Shown piece after piece: positions 33,244 through 46,400 of a stretch of 64,000 nucleotides of DNA (within the stretch, counting starts at the first letter, position 1; the number at the start of each line of letters is the position of its first letter). A program made the position numbers and the translations under genes. Under the pieces are notes generated by a model. That model searched no databases, was not told the origin of the DNA, and saw only the letters and a list, made by a program, of their open reading frames with translations. This stretch comes from Allodiplogaster sudhausi (lineage: Eukaryota > Nematoda > Chromadorea > Rhabditida > Diplogasteridae), in assembly GCA_945643635.1 (NCBI GenBank), contig CALZFC010000056.1, positions 597,001 through 661,000 of the forward strand. The letters are read 5' to 3'.

Positions 33244-35535
33244 TCAGAGAATGAAGATTCGCACAACGTCACTTAGATCGACCATTTGATTCGTGCGGGG
33301 ACAGCGAACCTACAAAAATAAGGGTGTGAGGGAGAGAAAGGGACAGAGAGAAAGAGACTGAGACAGAGAGAAAGGAGAGAGAGAAAGTGAAGAAGGGAGA
33401 GAGAGAGAGGGAGAGAGAGAGAAAGAGAGAGCCTGAGAGAGAAAGCAGAGAGAGAGAGAAGAATAAGAAGGAAAGAGAGAGAGAGAGATAGAGAGAAAGA
33501 GAGAGAGAGAGGGGATATGGAAAGATAGAGGGAGAGGAGAAGGAAAGAGAGGGGAGAGAGAGATAGCGACTGAAGTAAAGAGCAAAAAAAAGAAACAGCA
33601 AGTGGGAGACAATCGAGGCGTAAAAAAAGTAACAGACCTGCCCGTCTCCCTCCTGTAGAATACACAGGGCGTGCTCTCCAATGACAACTCCGGATGGCAA
33701 GAGATAAGGGACGTTGTCTTCATTGAGTGGCTCGCCCGTTTGAGAGCAAATCAGTCTGAATCAACAATATTTCTTAACAGCTGCAAGCTTGACGATTGTG
33801 GAGGGAAAAAGATGCCTCGAGTTGCTGGCATGTGCATAGGGAAGTCCCTGGGCCAGGGTGAAGGTGATCGGATCACAGGCTGGGCAACTGGAAAATGAGC
33901 CATTCTTGCATCTCTTACGGGTTTACATCAATATTAGGAAGGGAGATCAAATTAAGAAAAGGACAGAAATGGCTTACTTCTTGTTCCCTCCAGAAGTACA
34001 CGCTGGTGTTTTGAAGGCGGCAATCCCGGTTTGAAGTGCGGCAGAGAAGGACGATTGCTCAGGCAGCTAAAGAAGACTCTATTGAAGATGAAAGGAAGAG
34101 AGAACTCCACACGAACCTGGTACACACGATAGAACTCTTCCCTGAAGAGAGCGATCAGATTCTCCCAACGAACTTCTGAAAGCAGCTCTTCGAAATCGGG
34201 AGCTGCCATCACACTTCCACAGAGAATCCGTGCCATCACCTGCAAATTTATTCAAATCGCCAAGAAGAAATCACCTCCACTTTAAATGGAACGAAGAAAA
34301 CGAATAAGAAGGGGGGAGCAGCATAAACCTTCTCGACATCCGCTGGCCACTGAGCTTCTGAACCCGAAGTGCCACCGAGATGCTTCTTCATGATTGCCAA
34401 CGCATCCATGCGACGGTCGTTCCTTAAGTCATATAAGACTCGACCAGTAAGAATACAAGAATAGAAGTGAAGGAATTACGAAGAGACAGAAAAGGGAGAG
34501 AGAGAGAAAGAGAGAACAGTGGAGAATATTCCAATTTCTAATGACGAGTCAGAGGGGGCAATCACCTGATGCACTCAATGGCCTCCTGCAGTCGGACGGT
34601 TAACTCGAGTTTGCTCTCGAGTCTGCGGAGCTTGGAACGGTGCTCGTGGCACCAGCAAAGTACTGGAATTGTGTCGTGGGCACGAAGGGCTTCGACCACC
34701 TGCAATTCCTCCTCTCCATTCTGACACTGCCAGTTCTGGCATAATCAATATTATAAAATGCGGAGTCGATCACGATTGTTTGTAATTTAAGACAACATAC
34801 CTTTTCGCAATTTTCGTAGACTTCAAGATCTACGAGACCGCGAAGCTGAAATTTGTCAACGAGTTCCCTGGCAGCGGTGATCATCCCCCATCTGAGCAAC
34901 TGCTCACAAGACATTCTGGCAATACGGGAACGAAGGGCAAGAGCTCCCTCCTCTCCTCCAACCGCACGCTGAGCCTCCTTCAAATGACAAGAAAAAAAGC
35001 TTTCAAAAGAGAGAGGGTTCAAATAGAATAGACTACGTTAAGGAGAACAAACGTTCTCGCATAGATGTTTAATTCTCTCTTGCATGAGCTCGAGGACCCG
35101 AATCTCCTCTTCGAGTGCATCGTCCACTGCTTTCTCGGCCCCAGCAAGACGATCCATCACGACTCGAAGGGGGGCCTCTACCTAAATCATCAGGGCTTAG
35201 GTTGAAACTGTTGAGAATTTCATATTCCAAACTAATCCAATGAGAAGGAAACCACAAGACAATGTGTTAAAAGAAGGGGACAATTACACAATAAGAAGTA
35301 AAGATACCTGTTCAATGGGGACGGGTGCATCTCCGCTCAGGAGGGGAAGAGTTGCATTGACAGCCTCCTTGACACGAAGAGTTGCCCTCTCAAGATGCTT
35401 CTGGCTCTGCCGGAACTTCCGGTTCAAGTTCTCGTAAGGGATGCGGAGGGTGGAGTACTCCAAGGCAGTCAGGGTATCGTATTTGGTGGGCTGCGCAGGG
35501 GGCGGCTGGGGTAGAAAGGACTCAGACGAAAGCAT
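33244..35535 (-). CDS. MAEA: MAEA / GID9, RING-type subunit of the CTLH E3 ligase, 10 exons
   Basis: Subunit of the GID/CTLH ubiquitin ligase; with RMND5 it forms the catalytic RING pair. Exons: 35308-35535, 35053-35181, 34801-34977, 34566-34735, 34329-34422, 34117-34239, 33978-34066, 33816-33911, 33638-33755, 33244-33309. All phases agree and give 429 residues (human 396). Features: N-terminal LRIPYENLNRKFR; coiled region; LisH-type segment around MSCEQLLRWGMITAARELV; CTLH and CRA segments (IPVLCWCHEHRSKLRRLESK); atypical GID RING with CPAC, the LPYAHASNSRL segment, CSQTGEPLNEDN and the terminal VRCPRTNQMVDL before FIL. The intron after 33816 has a GC donor (AG|GCATCT). GA tracts at 33350-33550 lie in the last intron. 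Confidence 0.95.
33340..33560. repeat. GA microsatellite in the last MAEA intron
   Basis: Interrupted (GA)n, reading as a polypyrimidine tract on the MAEA sense strand. Confidence 0.85.
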
Positions 35536-37011
35536 TGCAAAGTTGGAGAAGTGGGAGTGCGCAGGAAGTTAGAGGAAAAAAGGGTTGATTGAAGACTCTA
35601 TTACGACAAGAGAGAATCCAACAAAAGTAAATTTATATCTCAGGAAAACAGAATTCTTATGCAGCTGAGATGCGACAGAAGAATTCAACCGAAGATAAGC
35701 TTGAGAATGATGACGACGACGTTGACAGCGATGAGGGGCACTGGAATGACAGTTTGGAAGGAGAAGGCAGAGGAGAGAAAGAGTCAACTCACTGCGCATC
35801 ACCGTCTGCACGGCAAGGATCAGATGGATGATCTGGTTCTTCACTGAAGATTCCTGCCCGTCGAAGGAATGCACTGGCGCGTCGAAACCCACCTTCCAAC
35901 AAATTCCTTTACAGTTCATCACATACATTCTTTCATTGTTGTTTAATAAAAAAATGATAAAGGAAAGTATAGTTAAAATTCGCCAATCCAAATATCAACT
36001 TATCCCAAATAATAACTTGATACGACAGAAAGGGAAATTAGACAACCTTCTTGAGGAAACGATCGCGATTGAGTACGGCAATCCCGTTGAGAACGAGGAG
36101 AGAAGCTTCGAGGAGGCCGTAGAAGGACAAAGGCATCGATCAAGTTGCGGAAGCCCCCACGTTTGCCTGCAATTAAGACTTAAAATAAGACATCCGCGAT
36201 TACACAGCTTAGAGAATGTCGAGCAACACACAAAGATCCATCAGTAAAAAATTGGACCCTTAAAGAAGGGCTTTCTTACGGCTGCTCCCACCATAAGCTA
36301 ACCATAAGCAGGCAACTTCTTTTCTGTAGTTTGTAGTCGCTCCACATTCTCTGTCGTGTCAGCTTCATATCCATGTATCGATACAGCCCGAAATGAACGA
36401 CTCATCAACCATCCAAAAATCAGTTCAAATATTTTCTCTTTTATCAAAATGTCAGAAGCAATAAATTATCACAATCATTGAGAAATAGCTAATCAACTGC
36501 GAAAGAATGCGAATCAACGAATACGAATTGAGAAAGCCATGGGAAATGGAGTAAAGCGTAAAAAAAACGAATGTCCTCGACAAAAGAATACTTTGATTCT
36601 TTCATATGACTAGATCATCATGTAAACGTGTAATGCCAATAAGATTATAATGACACGATAATTTAAAAAAATATATAAACAAAATTTTTCTTACAGTTTC
36701 AATCATTTTCTGTATGAAAGGTACATGTACAAAGTTAACAAAGAAAGGGGATAGTCTCCAAATAAAATACCTATGCTAGAATTATTTGAAAGATGAAGAA
36801 GCCGTGGCAAATGATATGCTAAAGAATGAACACTATCGCGAGCTGGAAAGCTATTCATTTCAACGGATACACAATGAGAAGCAAGCCACTCTGCAGATAC
36901 CCGTTCAAGGAATCATGGTGAAATGAACTTAAAAAAAAAACGGACTAATGCTAAAATAATACGCATGAGTTCTAGAAATTAAGCAGGCAGGAAAAATTAG
37001 GAAGCAGGAAG
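35536..37011. other. MAEA upstream region and HPS5 3' flank
   Basis: About 1.5 kb, AT-rich from 35900 onward. Open frames here are short and lack splice context. It should hold the MAEA promoter and the HPS5 3' UTR. Confidence 0.5.
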
Positions 37012-39839
37012 TTATCTTCTGAGGAAGATGGGCGAGGATGAGGGAGAATTGGTGGTGCTGGCTGAAGCAGAAGGAGCAGCAGAGAGACGGCTGCGCTGGC
37101 GGAGACGAGCACAGGCAGGACAGCCGAGGCGGTCTCCCAGACAGACCGAGTGGAAGCAGTGGCCACACGACAAGGAAAGCACTCCCTCATCCCGACCACC
37201 AACCACGCAGCGAAGAGACAGGCAGCACAATAGACACGAACTGAAAGAAGGGACAAGGCATTAACTATCAACAGCATCCCACTTACGCCGCAGCATTGAA
37301 CTCCCACGAAGTCGGAGGTTCCGAAGAAACAGCCGACTGAAGGACCGAAGAGCGCCGGAACGAAGGAGAAGCAGCGAGGAGACTTCTGCGGGACAGCGGA
37401 GTGGGAGGGGGCGGGGCAGCACACTCCAGGGCCAGCCAGCGGTTCATGCCCAACTCGCACATCACTCCGTTCGCGATCTCAAACAAAGGTCATCCTCCCC
37501 TCATTGCTTCTTCCAAAAGACCTTGACAGTTAAATACGTTGAATTTCTCTGAAACAAGCCATCCTCAAACCTTGAATCCAACGATTTGTGAAGGAATTTG
37601 AGGAGAGAGTAGTCTTGCAACGAGAGCCCAGTCAGCATCACAGAGATGCTCTGCCACTCCGCCAGCTGCCGAAACGAGGTCTCGAAGCCCTGGCAAACCC
37701 AGCGCCAGACGAGCCGCCATCAACAACTTAATATGAACAATTACTTGTAGTTATTACTTCAAACGAACAAGCAATGTCTATCTGAAATCTTAAAATGAAG
37801 AACTAACTTCCTGCACAGAAAGAAGTTGAACAGACGTGAGCAGAGCAGCTTGGTGGAGAAGATCTCCGTCTTCTTCGACATTCGTTCTCTTCTCTCCATT
37901 CTTGAATGTCTTCAGTTCAGTGATGACACGGCTAGCAAAGAGCGCCTCTCCGAGAGATTCATTCGAGAGAGAAATGACTTTCTGCCGAATCCTCTCCACA
38001 TCCACTCGCGACTTCTCCGCTCTCAGACCATCACAGAAGCGTCGTCCAACTGATAGTTCAGTGTTGCTTCAATCTATTGGGGGGGGGGGCAACCGACGGT
38101 GATGAGATGGACAAACCGATGGTTCTCCTTGTGTACTGAATGGCTGCCCCGCATCGTCCACAGCATCTTCGTGGTCTCTTCTGATCCTCTGGAGTGAGAA
38201 GACGAGCACGCAGAAGGAGATGCCACTGCTGGCTCGAGAAGGGGACTCCGCCTCAATCAATTTCAATAGAAATCTGCGATATCTCTGTCGAATCTCTGTT
38301 GAACTATCAAATTATATCGGCAACAAATAAGTGAAATCATCCAATCTCAACAATACCTTCCCAGAAAGAGTCGTGGATAACTTTGACTCGAGAGACTGCG
38401 GCCCCGAAGAGAAAAACACTGAGCCATGACCTGAACAACTTTGTTGTCAGACCAGTTAAATGTATAGATGATAGATGGTAGTAACAGGTGAATCCCTCCC
38501 TTTCAGCCTTCTCTCACTCACAGATGAAGTTGGCAGAGATGGCATGCACTCGCAGTCTCCTCATCTTCACATGCGTTCTCTCCTTTCTGTCTTCTTCTCT
38601 CCAGTTCCTTCCCCACACGATCGTCTTCAAGAGGCTCTTTTATATTGAGAAGAAAGAGAAAGAGTGAAGAATACCAGAGAGAGCGAGTTGGTCGATGTCA
38701 TCGAGAAGATCTCCGTCATCCCAAGTCAAGTTGTTCTCCTCGTCTTCGCTGCCCCTCGGAGCCGCACATTGGAGTGGCTTGAGCAGCAAGTTCGAGTTCG
38801 GCTCGTTGCTTCTCTTCTTCGTTGCCCCACCTGGACGGATCGCCTTCACCACTTTAGCACCTTTTCTTATCACTGAAGATGATGGCGCCTGCAAAACAAT
38901 GTCTGTTGCCTATTTACATGTTGCCAGCTCTAAGAATAAGAATGATCGTCTACTATCATGCCATACTTATTACATTTGCTACGATTTATCCCTGATTAGG
39001 CTAGCACTGACTTTAGACAACTGGCGTTGCAAAAAAAATTCGTTAACGGGAGGAGGAGCCGCCTTCTCGAGTTCTGCCAGACTCTTCGCCAAAGAACCCA
39101 CAGTCACCTGAAAAAAGATGTACGAATGCTGAAAATGATTGAAAGAATGGAAAACTAACTGATGGTTTGAAGCGAACGCTTTGGAGAGCATTTGAGAGAT
39201 TCAGTCCGAGAAGAGTACGAAGAGCATCGCTGTGGGCAGGAGGAGAAGAACTTTCCTCAAATCCAACTATCTTAATTATCATCTCAACAACTCTTCTTTG
39301 TCATTGACTACACAACTATTCCAATATCAAAAATTGATATTTACGAAGTTTGCTGCCGAATTTTAAGCTAGAAAAACAAAACGGTCACTGGACGTACAAG
39401 AAGTTCTTTGGCCTTGCAGAGCGCTTCCACTCTCTCTGCATTCGCAACACTGAGGGGCAGACTTCTCTGTTTCGAAAGAAGCTTCCCACTCGGAACAGCC
39501 AGATGAGTCTCGTCACTGTAACAGTATCTGTTATGGTAGAAGAACCAACTGAGAAAGGGAAGAGAGAAAACGAACGGTGAACTCTGTGATCTCAGCCGGA
39601 TGGGAGAGGGAACTCGGAAGGCGAAGTCATCTTCATAGCCACTGGCCTGGCCAGCACCTGCTCCTCTCAACAATCGGTGCACACCACCAGGCAGAATCTC
39701 ACTGCAAACAATTAACAAGGAAACTAAAAAGAGAATGCTGTATGGCAAGAGAGAAGAGGAGAGGAGAGAGAAGAGAGGGAGGAGAGAGAGAGAGGAGACA
39801 GAGAGAGAGAGAGAGAGGAGGCAGAGAGAGAGAGAGAGG

Positions 39840-39888
<49 letters not shown>

Positions 39889-40116
39889 TTCAGAATGAAA
39901 CTTCTCCCAAGGCCTCACTCAGAAAAAGTGACAGGTCGGCACACACTGAAGAAACTTTCACGAGAAGAATGAGAAAGCTCAACCACCCCTTTGCATAAAA
40001 AATAGGTAAAGGGAGAGTAGACGATTTCGGGTGATTTGATGAGCGCGTCAAATGTCAGAGAATATGACAACTGGGCTTCCCTCAAATGCTCTCACACGCT
40101 TTTCTCCAGACAAATT

Positions 40117-40163
<47 letters not shown>

Positions 40164-43100
40164 GAGGAGGAGGAAGAGGAGGAGGAAGACGGAAGTAATA
40201 GTGAGAGAAAAGCCAGATAGAAGGAGAGAGAATGATGATGTCACGGCAGAAGTATGCAGCAGAAAGAACAGCACAAAGTTGCTATTAAAGTCCAAAGAGG
40301 CCGAGTAAAGAAGATGAAGAATACTAACATTTCAATTGCAATACAATAATAAAGAAGAAAAAAGAAACCAACATGGAGTGAGGATAAGTTGGAGTGGATT
40401 CATTAGACTCTTCCTCTCCTTCCAGAGGTGAATTTCTCTTGCCTTTTCCGACACAGACCAGCCCAGCCAGCTGATTCCGTAGTTTATCATGCTCCTTCTG
40501 CAAAAGATATCAGCCTGACAAAAAAAGGAAAATGGAGTAATGAAAGACTTCTGAGAGAAATCCGCCCCAAGCACAGCATTGTCAGTGAAATCAGTCGAAC
40601 ATCTGGAAATAATCACTTTAAAGCAATGAAATGCATTAAAACCTTTTTAGCATGAAAGAGTGCGCTGGAGATCTTCTCGAGAAGAGACATGCTCCAGCCT
40701 CCCACAGGCTGAACACACAACGCGAACCTAGCCGCCTGAAAATTCTAATGCTAATAAGAGGGGAATGACACAAATGCTTGCTAAAAAAAAACATTTAAAA
40801 ACGATATTCAATAGAGAGAAAACAAAGTAAAGGCGTGTGTAGATAAAATGAGATGAGAGTTGATTGTGAGTGATCCCTTAGCACAGCAAGCAGAGCAGGC
40901 AGCTCATTCTCGCTCCCTCCCCTCTCTGCTCTCTCCCCTCTGGCCGCAGCCCCTCCCCCTAAGCATCACTCGATCCTCCTTCCTCCTTGCCTAGTGCACT
41001 CAGCTCACTCTCTTCCCATCATCTGACACCCATTAATCTTCCCGATCACCGAGAAGCAGAATGAGATCGTTTGAGGCTTCGAAGAGCATGCAAAAAGTGC
41101 AGAATAAGGAAGAACAGGCGAGGAGCAGCACAAGAACATTATAGAAGCACAATCATACAGCAACAATGAATACAGATAGGAGGAAGACTGAAAGGAGAGA
41201 CGAAGGGACAGAAGAATAGGTAGGAGAGACAGAAAGAAGAGAGACATGAAGAATGTGTACCTGGACGGCAGCATCTTTGAAGAGAAGTTTCTCCACAGCC
41301 TTTGCAGGAGAGAAAGCGCTGAGTTTCTTGAGAGCACCGGAACCAGCAAAGAGAAGGAAGACATCGCTGCCGCAGACGGAGAAGTCCCCGACCACTCAAA
41401 ACAGAGACTTGACGAGCTGTCAAATGCACTTTCCACACTTCGTTTGCCCTTTGCTCTGGATCAGTTAACAAGTTGGAAGAGATCGAACCTGAGCCGAGGT
41501 CAGACACGAGCAGCAATCGACTCTCGTCCATGTCAACAACAAGAACATGAGAACCCACCACCGACAACACAACGTGGTTCCGGCTTCAAAGTTCTCTTAT
41601 TATATTCAAGGACAAAAACAAAAGCAGTGAATCTATTATAGAAAACCTGTTCGGAAAAGTATAAGAGAAGCAAGCAACAGTTTCCCTGTATATTTGAAAA
41701 GGAACCCGTCAATGATGAGTGGATGAAGAAGAGAGAAGTTGATAACAGCCCGACTGCTCTCGCTGATTTCATCTTCATTCGTTGTCCTCTTCATTTGGCT
41801 ATTTGCTCGGAAAGATACAAAATCCACGACAGGAACACACGAACTCTCGCGTAGCTGATGAGTCCTACAACAATGCGAATGATCCATTTTACCAACATTC
41901 TTTTTTTTTCAAATTTGAAAAAGATTTTTATAGTGTGGTTAACAAGGATGGGGAATGAAATACTTGTATACGATTCCAGCAGGACTGGACTCCCAGAGCC
42001 GGCCATTGGGACGGGCGGAAACAACGAAATGAGTGGAAGCCGAGTGAGATTCCGCAGCGCAAGACGGCATCCAACACACTCCCATTCTCCCGTTGCGCAG
42101 CTTCTTCCCCACCTACAACCACAGCCAATTACAAAACATTTCTTCCTTAAAAATAAGAAAGATACCTGAATCGTTGCCTTGGCTTCGACATCGTGGAGGA
42201 AGGAAGAGGAGAGAGTGGAGATGAGAAGAAGAGGATGGCAGAAGGACATCTGCACAGGCTCACTCTCCAATCTCACAACCACTTCCACCGCAGAACGAGA
42301 GAAGGGACGACGTGTCTGGAAGAGAAGATCTTTCTTAGTTCATGGGAGGGAAGCAGACTACCGAAGCCAGCCGATGAAGAGAAACAGAGCCGGAGGAGTG
42401 AGCCGAGAAGAGAAGATCAGACTCGGCCGACCAACAAAGAGCACGCACTCCGTCGGGGCGTCTGCACGAATAGCATTCCATTATGTGGCACGAAGAAGAA
42501 ATACTCAGAGTTCAAGAGAGAGAAGCGACCTCGCATCCCCAGGCTGAGAGTGCAAGAGGGCGTTGACTAGAGAAGAAGGAGGGCCTCGACTGTCCAAGGC
42601 TGCTCCGCCACTCGAGCCACCGTCTGAGGATGAAGCAATGGAGAGGACTGACACTCGTCCACTTTCTCCGCCCACTCCAACCAGCTGCTCGCTTGGGCTT
42701 ACCGACAACTAAAGCAGCCACTGTCTTCTACATTATGCAAGCACCAAACAAAATGACCTTGTGGACTGCGCCGTCCTTGGTGGTGAAGACATGAAGGGGC
42801 AAAGAGGGGGCGCGTGCGCGGTGCTTACTGGCATATCTTGCGAAGACATATACAGTACCCGTGGAAGTCCCGACCACGAGAAAGCGAGGTGACACACTCA
42901 GACAGGTAAACTGAAAATGAAATTTAATAAAATGTCTTAAATAAAAATTGAATGAAAACTACCTTAATCCGCTTAGACGCATTCATCGGAAAAGAGAGGT
43001 CATCAAGCGAAGTCAACTCGGCCAGGACCAATTGGCGGGGCCGTGGATTAGGATGAGAACAAGAAGAGGTGAGAGAAGCAGCACTCGAAGCAGCAGAAGA

Positions 43101-43235
43101 ACGAGGAGAGCGAGGTGTGACGTTGCCACTGGCGGAAAGCCGAGAGATAAGAGGACGGGAGAGGGAGGGGGAGGAGCCAGCCAGGGGGGCATCCTCGAAG
43201 GAGGAAGGGCCTCCCTCCGACACGCCAGCCTCCAT
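37012..43235 (-). CDS. HPS5: HPS5 homologue (BLOC-2 subunit) ending in a RING-H2-like motif
   Basis: BLOC-2 subunit acting in traffic to lysosome-related organelles. Exon 1 (42963-43235) ends in ELTSLDDLSFPMNASKRIK; exon 2 (42829-42910) is FTCLSVSPRFLVVGTSTGTV. Then follow LVGVGGESGRVSVL (about 42650), VRALCWSAESDLLFSAHSSG (about 42440), a segment with LLLISTLSSSFL (about 42230), RMGVCWMPSCAAESHSASTH running into SARPNGRLWESSPAG (about 42050), and SVCGSDVFLLFAGSGALKK (about 41370). This order matches the N-terminal beta-propeller and linker of human HPS5. Middle segments lie at about 40700, 40500, 39700-39050, 38850-38650, 38260 and 37980-37800. The last exon, joined in phase through a GTAAGT donor near 37288, carries CLLC, CGHCFHSVC and CPAC and stops at 37012. 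Human HPS5 has no RING as far as I recall. Not every middle exon border was resolved. Confidence 0.88.
39760..39890. repeat. GA microsatellite in an HPS5 intron
   Basis: Interrupted (GA)n with four GGAGRCAGA units, in effect a minisatellite of about 26 bp inside the microsatellite. Confidence 0.85.
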
Positions 43236-43489
43236 CACGGTTGCAGCAACTAGCAAGACCTCAATCAAGGTCACACTTTATGCAGAGAGGAGCACCCGCA
43301 AAGCGCGAACACGAAACAAGGCACGCACCGAAATCATACGATGAGATTGTAACCGGACTAGAAACGACTACCGGGCAAGGCAGATGTCACGTGGAACATG
43401 AGTAAGAAGATAAGAAAAATGGGATAAGAGAAAGCAGGAAGAGTAACAGAGAGGAAGTAGAGAAGGAAACGCAATTAAGAAAGCATAAT

Positions 43490-46400
43490 TCAACAGGCCA
43501 GGGCAGCAGGACGATTGCGAGGAACACAAAGAAGAGAAGAATATGATAAGCGAGAGAGGTTCAGCGGCTCTAGACTCTCAATCAGGAAGTACTCAATCGA
43601 CCTGAGAGAGCGGAAACCATCCCAGCCCCCAGCCACGCAGATCAACCTGTAAACAATCAGATGTTTAGTTCAGAAAAACAGTTTGCTCACACTATCAATC
43701 TGCTCTAACCATCTCTTACACTAGGCCTATTTGCAGCCGTCTCCCCTCTGCATTTTCTATCTTATCAAGGCAAATGAACCTGTCTCCCAGCACAACCGCC
43801 ACATGATTTTCCCTCGGAGTGCTCAACTCGCAGTTTACAATCTTCTCCGCGCGATTTCCTGAGCTGTAAAACAGTTATTGGGATCAGAATGGAATACAAA
43901 GATTAACCAGTCAAGTCGAAAGATGTCTCCAGTCACTTGGAATCCATCGAAACCACCGAAGACAAGAATGTGAGGGCCGACTCTAACGGTGGAGTGGCCC
44001 TCCACTCCACGTGGCATCAGCCCCACCATCTCTGTCTCTCCGCTCTCTCCATTCAACCTTAACAACGCAAAACCCCTTTTTCGTTCCGTTTTAACAAGGA
44101 GTTATAAATCAGAGGAATAAAGAAATGAAGTATAAAATGAACCTAAAGATGGTGGAGAGAGTGCGTGTCTCGTCCCATCCACCTATAATCAATGCATCCT
44201 TTTCATTTATTGGCGTTGCTGTAGCATTCTTCAAGCGATTGGGAAATTGCTTCAGGCTCTTGCACTTAAAAGAAGAGAGATATTAACGAATGCTTTCACA
44301 TATGAGATTGTTGAGTAGATATGTAGTATCTACATGTTGTTTGATCTTGACTCTGTGAGACAACGTGTGTTTTGGTAGATAGCAATAGTGTTGCCTCGCC
44401 CTCATAACCATTGGCATAGATCATCCCGGCAGAGGCCACTCACTCTCACAGTTACCCATTGCTCTACCACCTATCCCTCGCTTGTGAGATGTATATAAGC
44501 GCCCCGCTAGATAGTGGCGCCAGTTGGTTCTCGTTCGTTCTCTTCTCTCATGTTCTACGGCGGTTCATCTCTCTCGTAATAAACCTCTCTTCCGCCTCGC
44601 CTTCTCGTCTCACACATACAACCTCGTTCCCTGTCCCTCCCTCATCCGGAAGGACACAACAACTGGCGATCAGGACTACAAGAACTTCCGCGGCGGCCGA
44701 TTCCCAATCTACGGCCGTTACCCTCTCTCTCTCTCGCGCTCTCTATCGCCGGTCAGCCTCTCTATCACGGTCGACGTCTCCAACCGCGACGTCGTTCCTG
44801 GGTGGCTGTTCGTGACCATCGACACGCGACTCAGGCAGCTCTACAGTTGTTAAAACCCAAGTTGACGTGGGCCCGTTCTCTGCTTGCGGAGTTCGGGAAC
44901 AACAAGGTGTGTTTTCCTCCCCAGGGCCCTCTCCTGTTCTGTCCGCACGTGTGGCTCGTTTCCGTGTACTCGGAAACGGCAGCGTGGGATTGGAGAACAG
45001 GAGGCGTGCAGGTGGCGTAGCCAGCCTGCATTGCTGTGGCAGTTGGTGGTGTGGAGCTCGGTGCGGAGCGGTGCGGTGTTGCTGGTGATCTACAGGCGGA
45101 GAAGGGGAGGAGTGTGAGGCACCGAGAAGGAAGGAAGGTGGCAGTACAGTTGTGGCTGGAGCTGAGCTTGAGAGAGTTCCGGACTCTAAAAGCAAGAAGG
45201 TAGCCCGTACTGAGAGTGTGCGCAAGCAACTCTGTACCACTGGAAGAGAAGTGAAGTGGCAGAACCTGAGCTGAAGAAAAGAAAAGAGAAGAGCTTCGGA
45301 CTCTGACAACGGGAAGGTAGCCTGTACTGAAAGTGTGCCGGTGGCAACTTTGATTCACTGAAGATGGCTGAACTGAAAGCATTCATGCAAGCGTTGAAGG
45401 AGCAGCAAGAGCAGAACTTGCAAGCTCAGCAAAGCTTGATAAAGGAACTGCAAGAACAGAATGCCAAGACAGTTGAGTAACTGTTGGAGAGGCTAGATGC
45501 AGCCGAGAATGGGAATGCCCAGTCACAGAGACAAGGTGACGGAGCAAGGGCCGGGCCCTCCATCGATGCTCTTGAAAGGACGATCCAGGTGTTTGAGTAC
45601 GAGATAGAAGATGGCTGTACATTCAATGCATGGTACGCGAAGTACGAGGATGTCTTTGAGAAGGAGGCTGGTCATATCTCGGAGGTGCAGAAGGTTCTCA
45701 TGCTGATGAGGAAGCTCAGCGTGAAGGTCGATGCTCAGTACCTCAACTCAATCGCACCCAAGAAGGTGTCCGATTTCACTCTCGCAGAGACAGTCGAGAG
45801 GTTGACGAAGTTGTTCGGTGACTACAAGACAGACTTCGAGAAGAGACTGTACTTGTTAAATCTGAGAATGAGCACAAGTCGAATCAATGACTTCAGAGTT
45901 CTATCGGCAGAAGTGAATAAGGCTGTCGAAGAGGCCAAGATGGCAGAACTGTCGAATGACCAACTGAAGACGATGTTCTTCATGGCGGCGATTGACACGC
46001 CACGCCATGCGGACACGGCATTCCACTTACTGAGTCAGTTGAAGAAGAATGCGGCAGTGACCATGGAGGACTTGGTACAAGAATGCGATAGAATCGCGAT
46101 ACTTAAGAATGAGAGCAGTGCAGTGCAGGCTCAAGGCAAGGGTGCCATGGTGCACTATGTGGGGAAGCATCAGAAGAATGTCAATCAGAGAACGAAGAAA
46201 GTCAGCGAGACTTCTTCGTCCAGTGACGATGATGCACACAAACAGAAGAACAGCAGGTTCAAGGAAGGAAATTCTTGTTTCCGTTGCGGTGGTAGACACG
46301 CACAGGAGAACTGCAGGTTCAAGGAGGAGAAGTGCTTTGCATGTGGCAAGATTGGCCATATGAGCAAGGTTTGTCGGAGTAAGAAGGCTCAGGACAGCAC

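Noticed and set aside
44743..45309. 188-codon minus-strand frame inside the LTR element
   Set aside because: Low-complexity Ser/Pro-rich antisense reading of the element leader; no motif.
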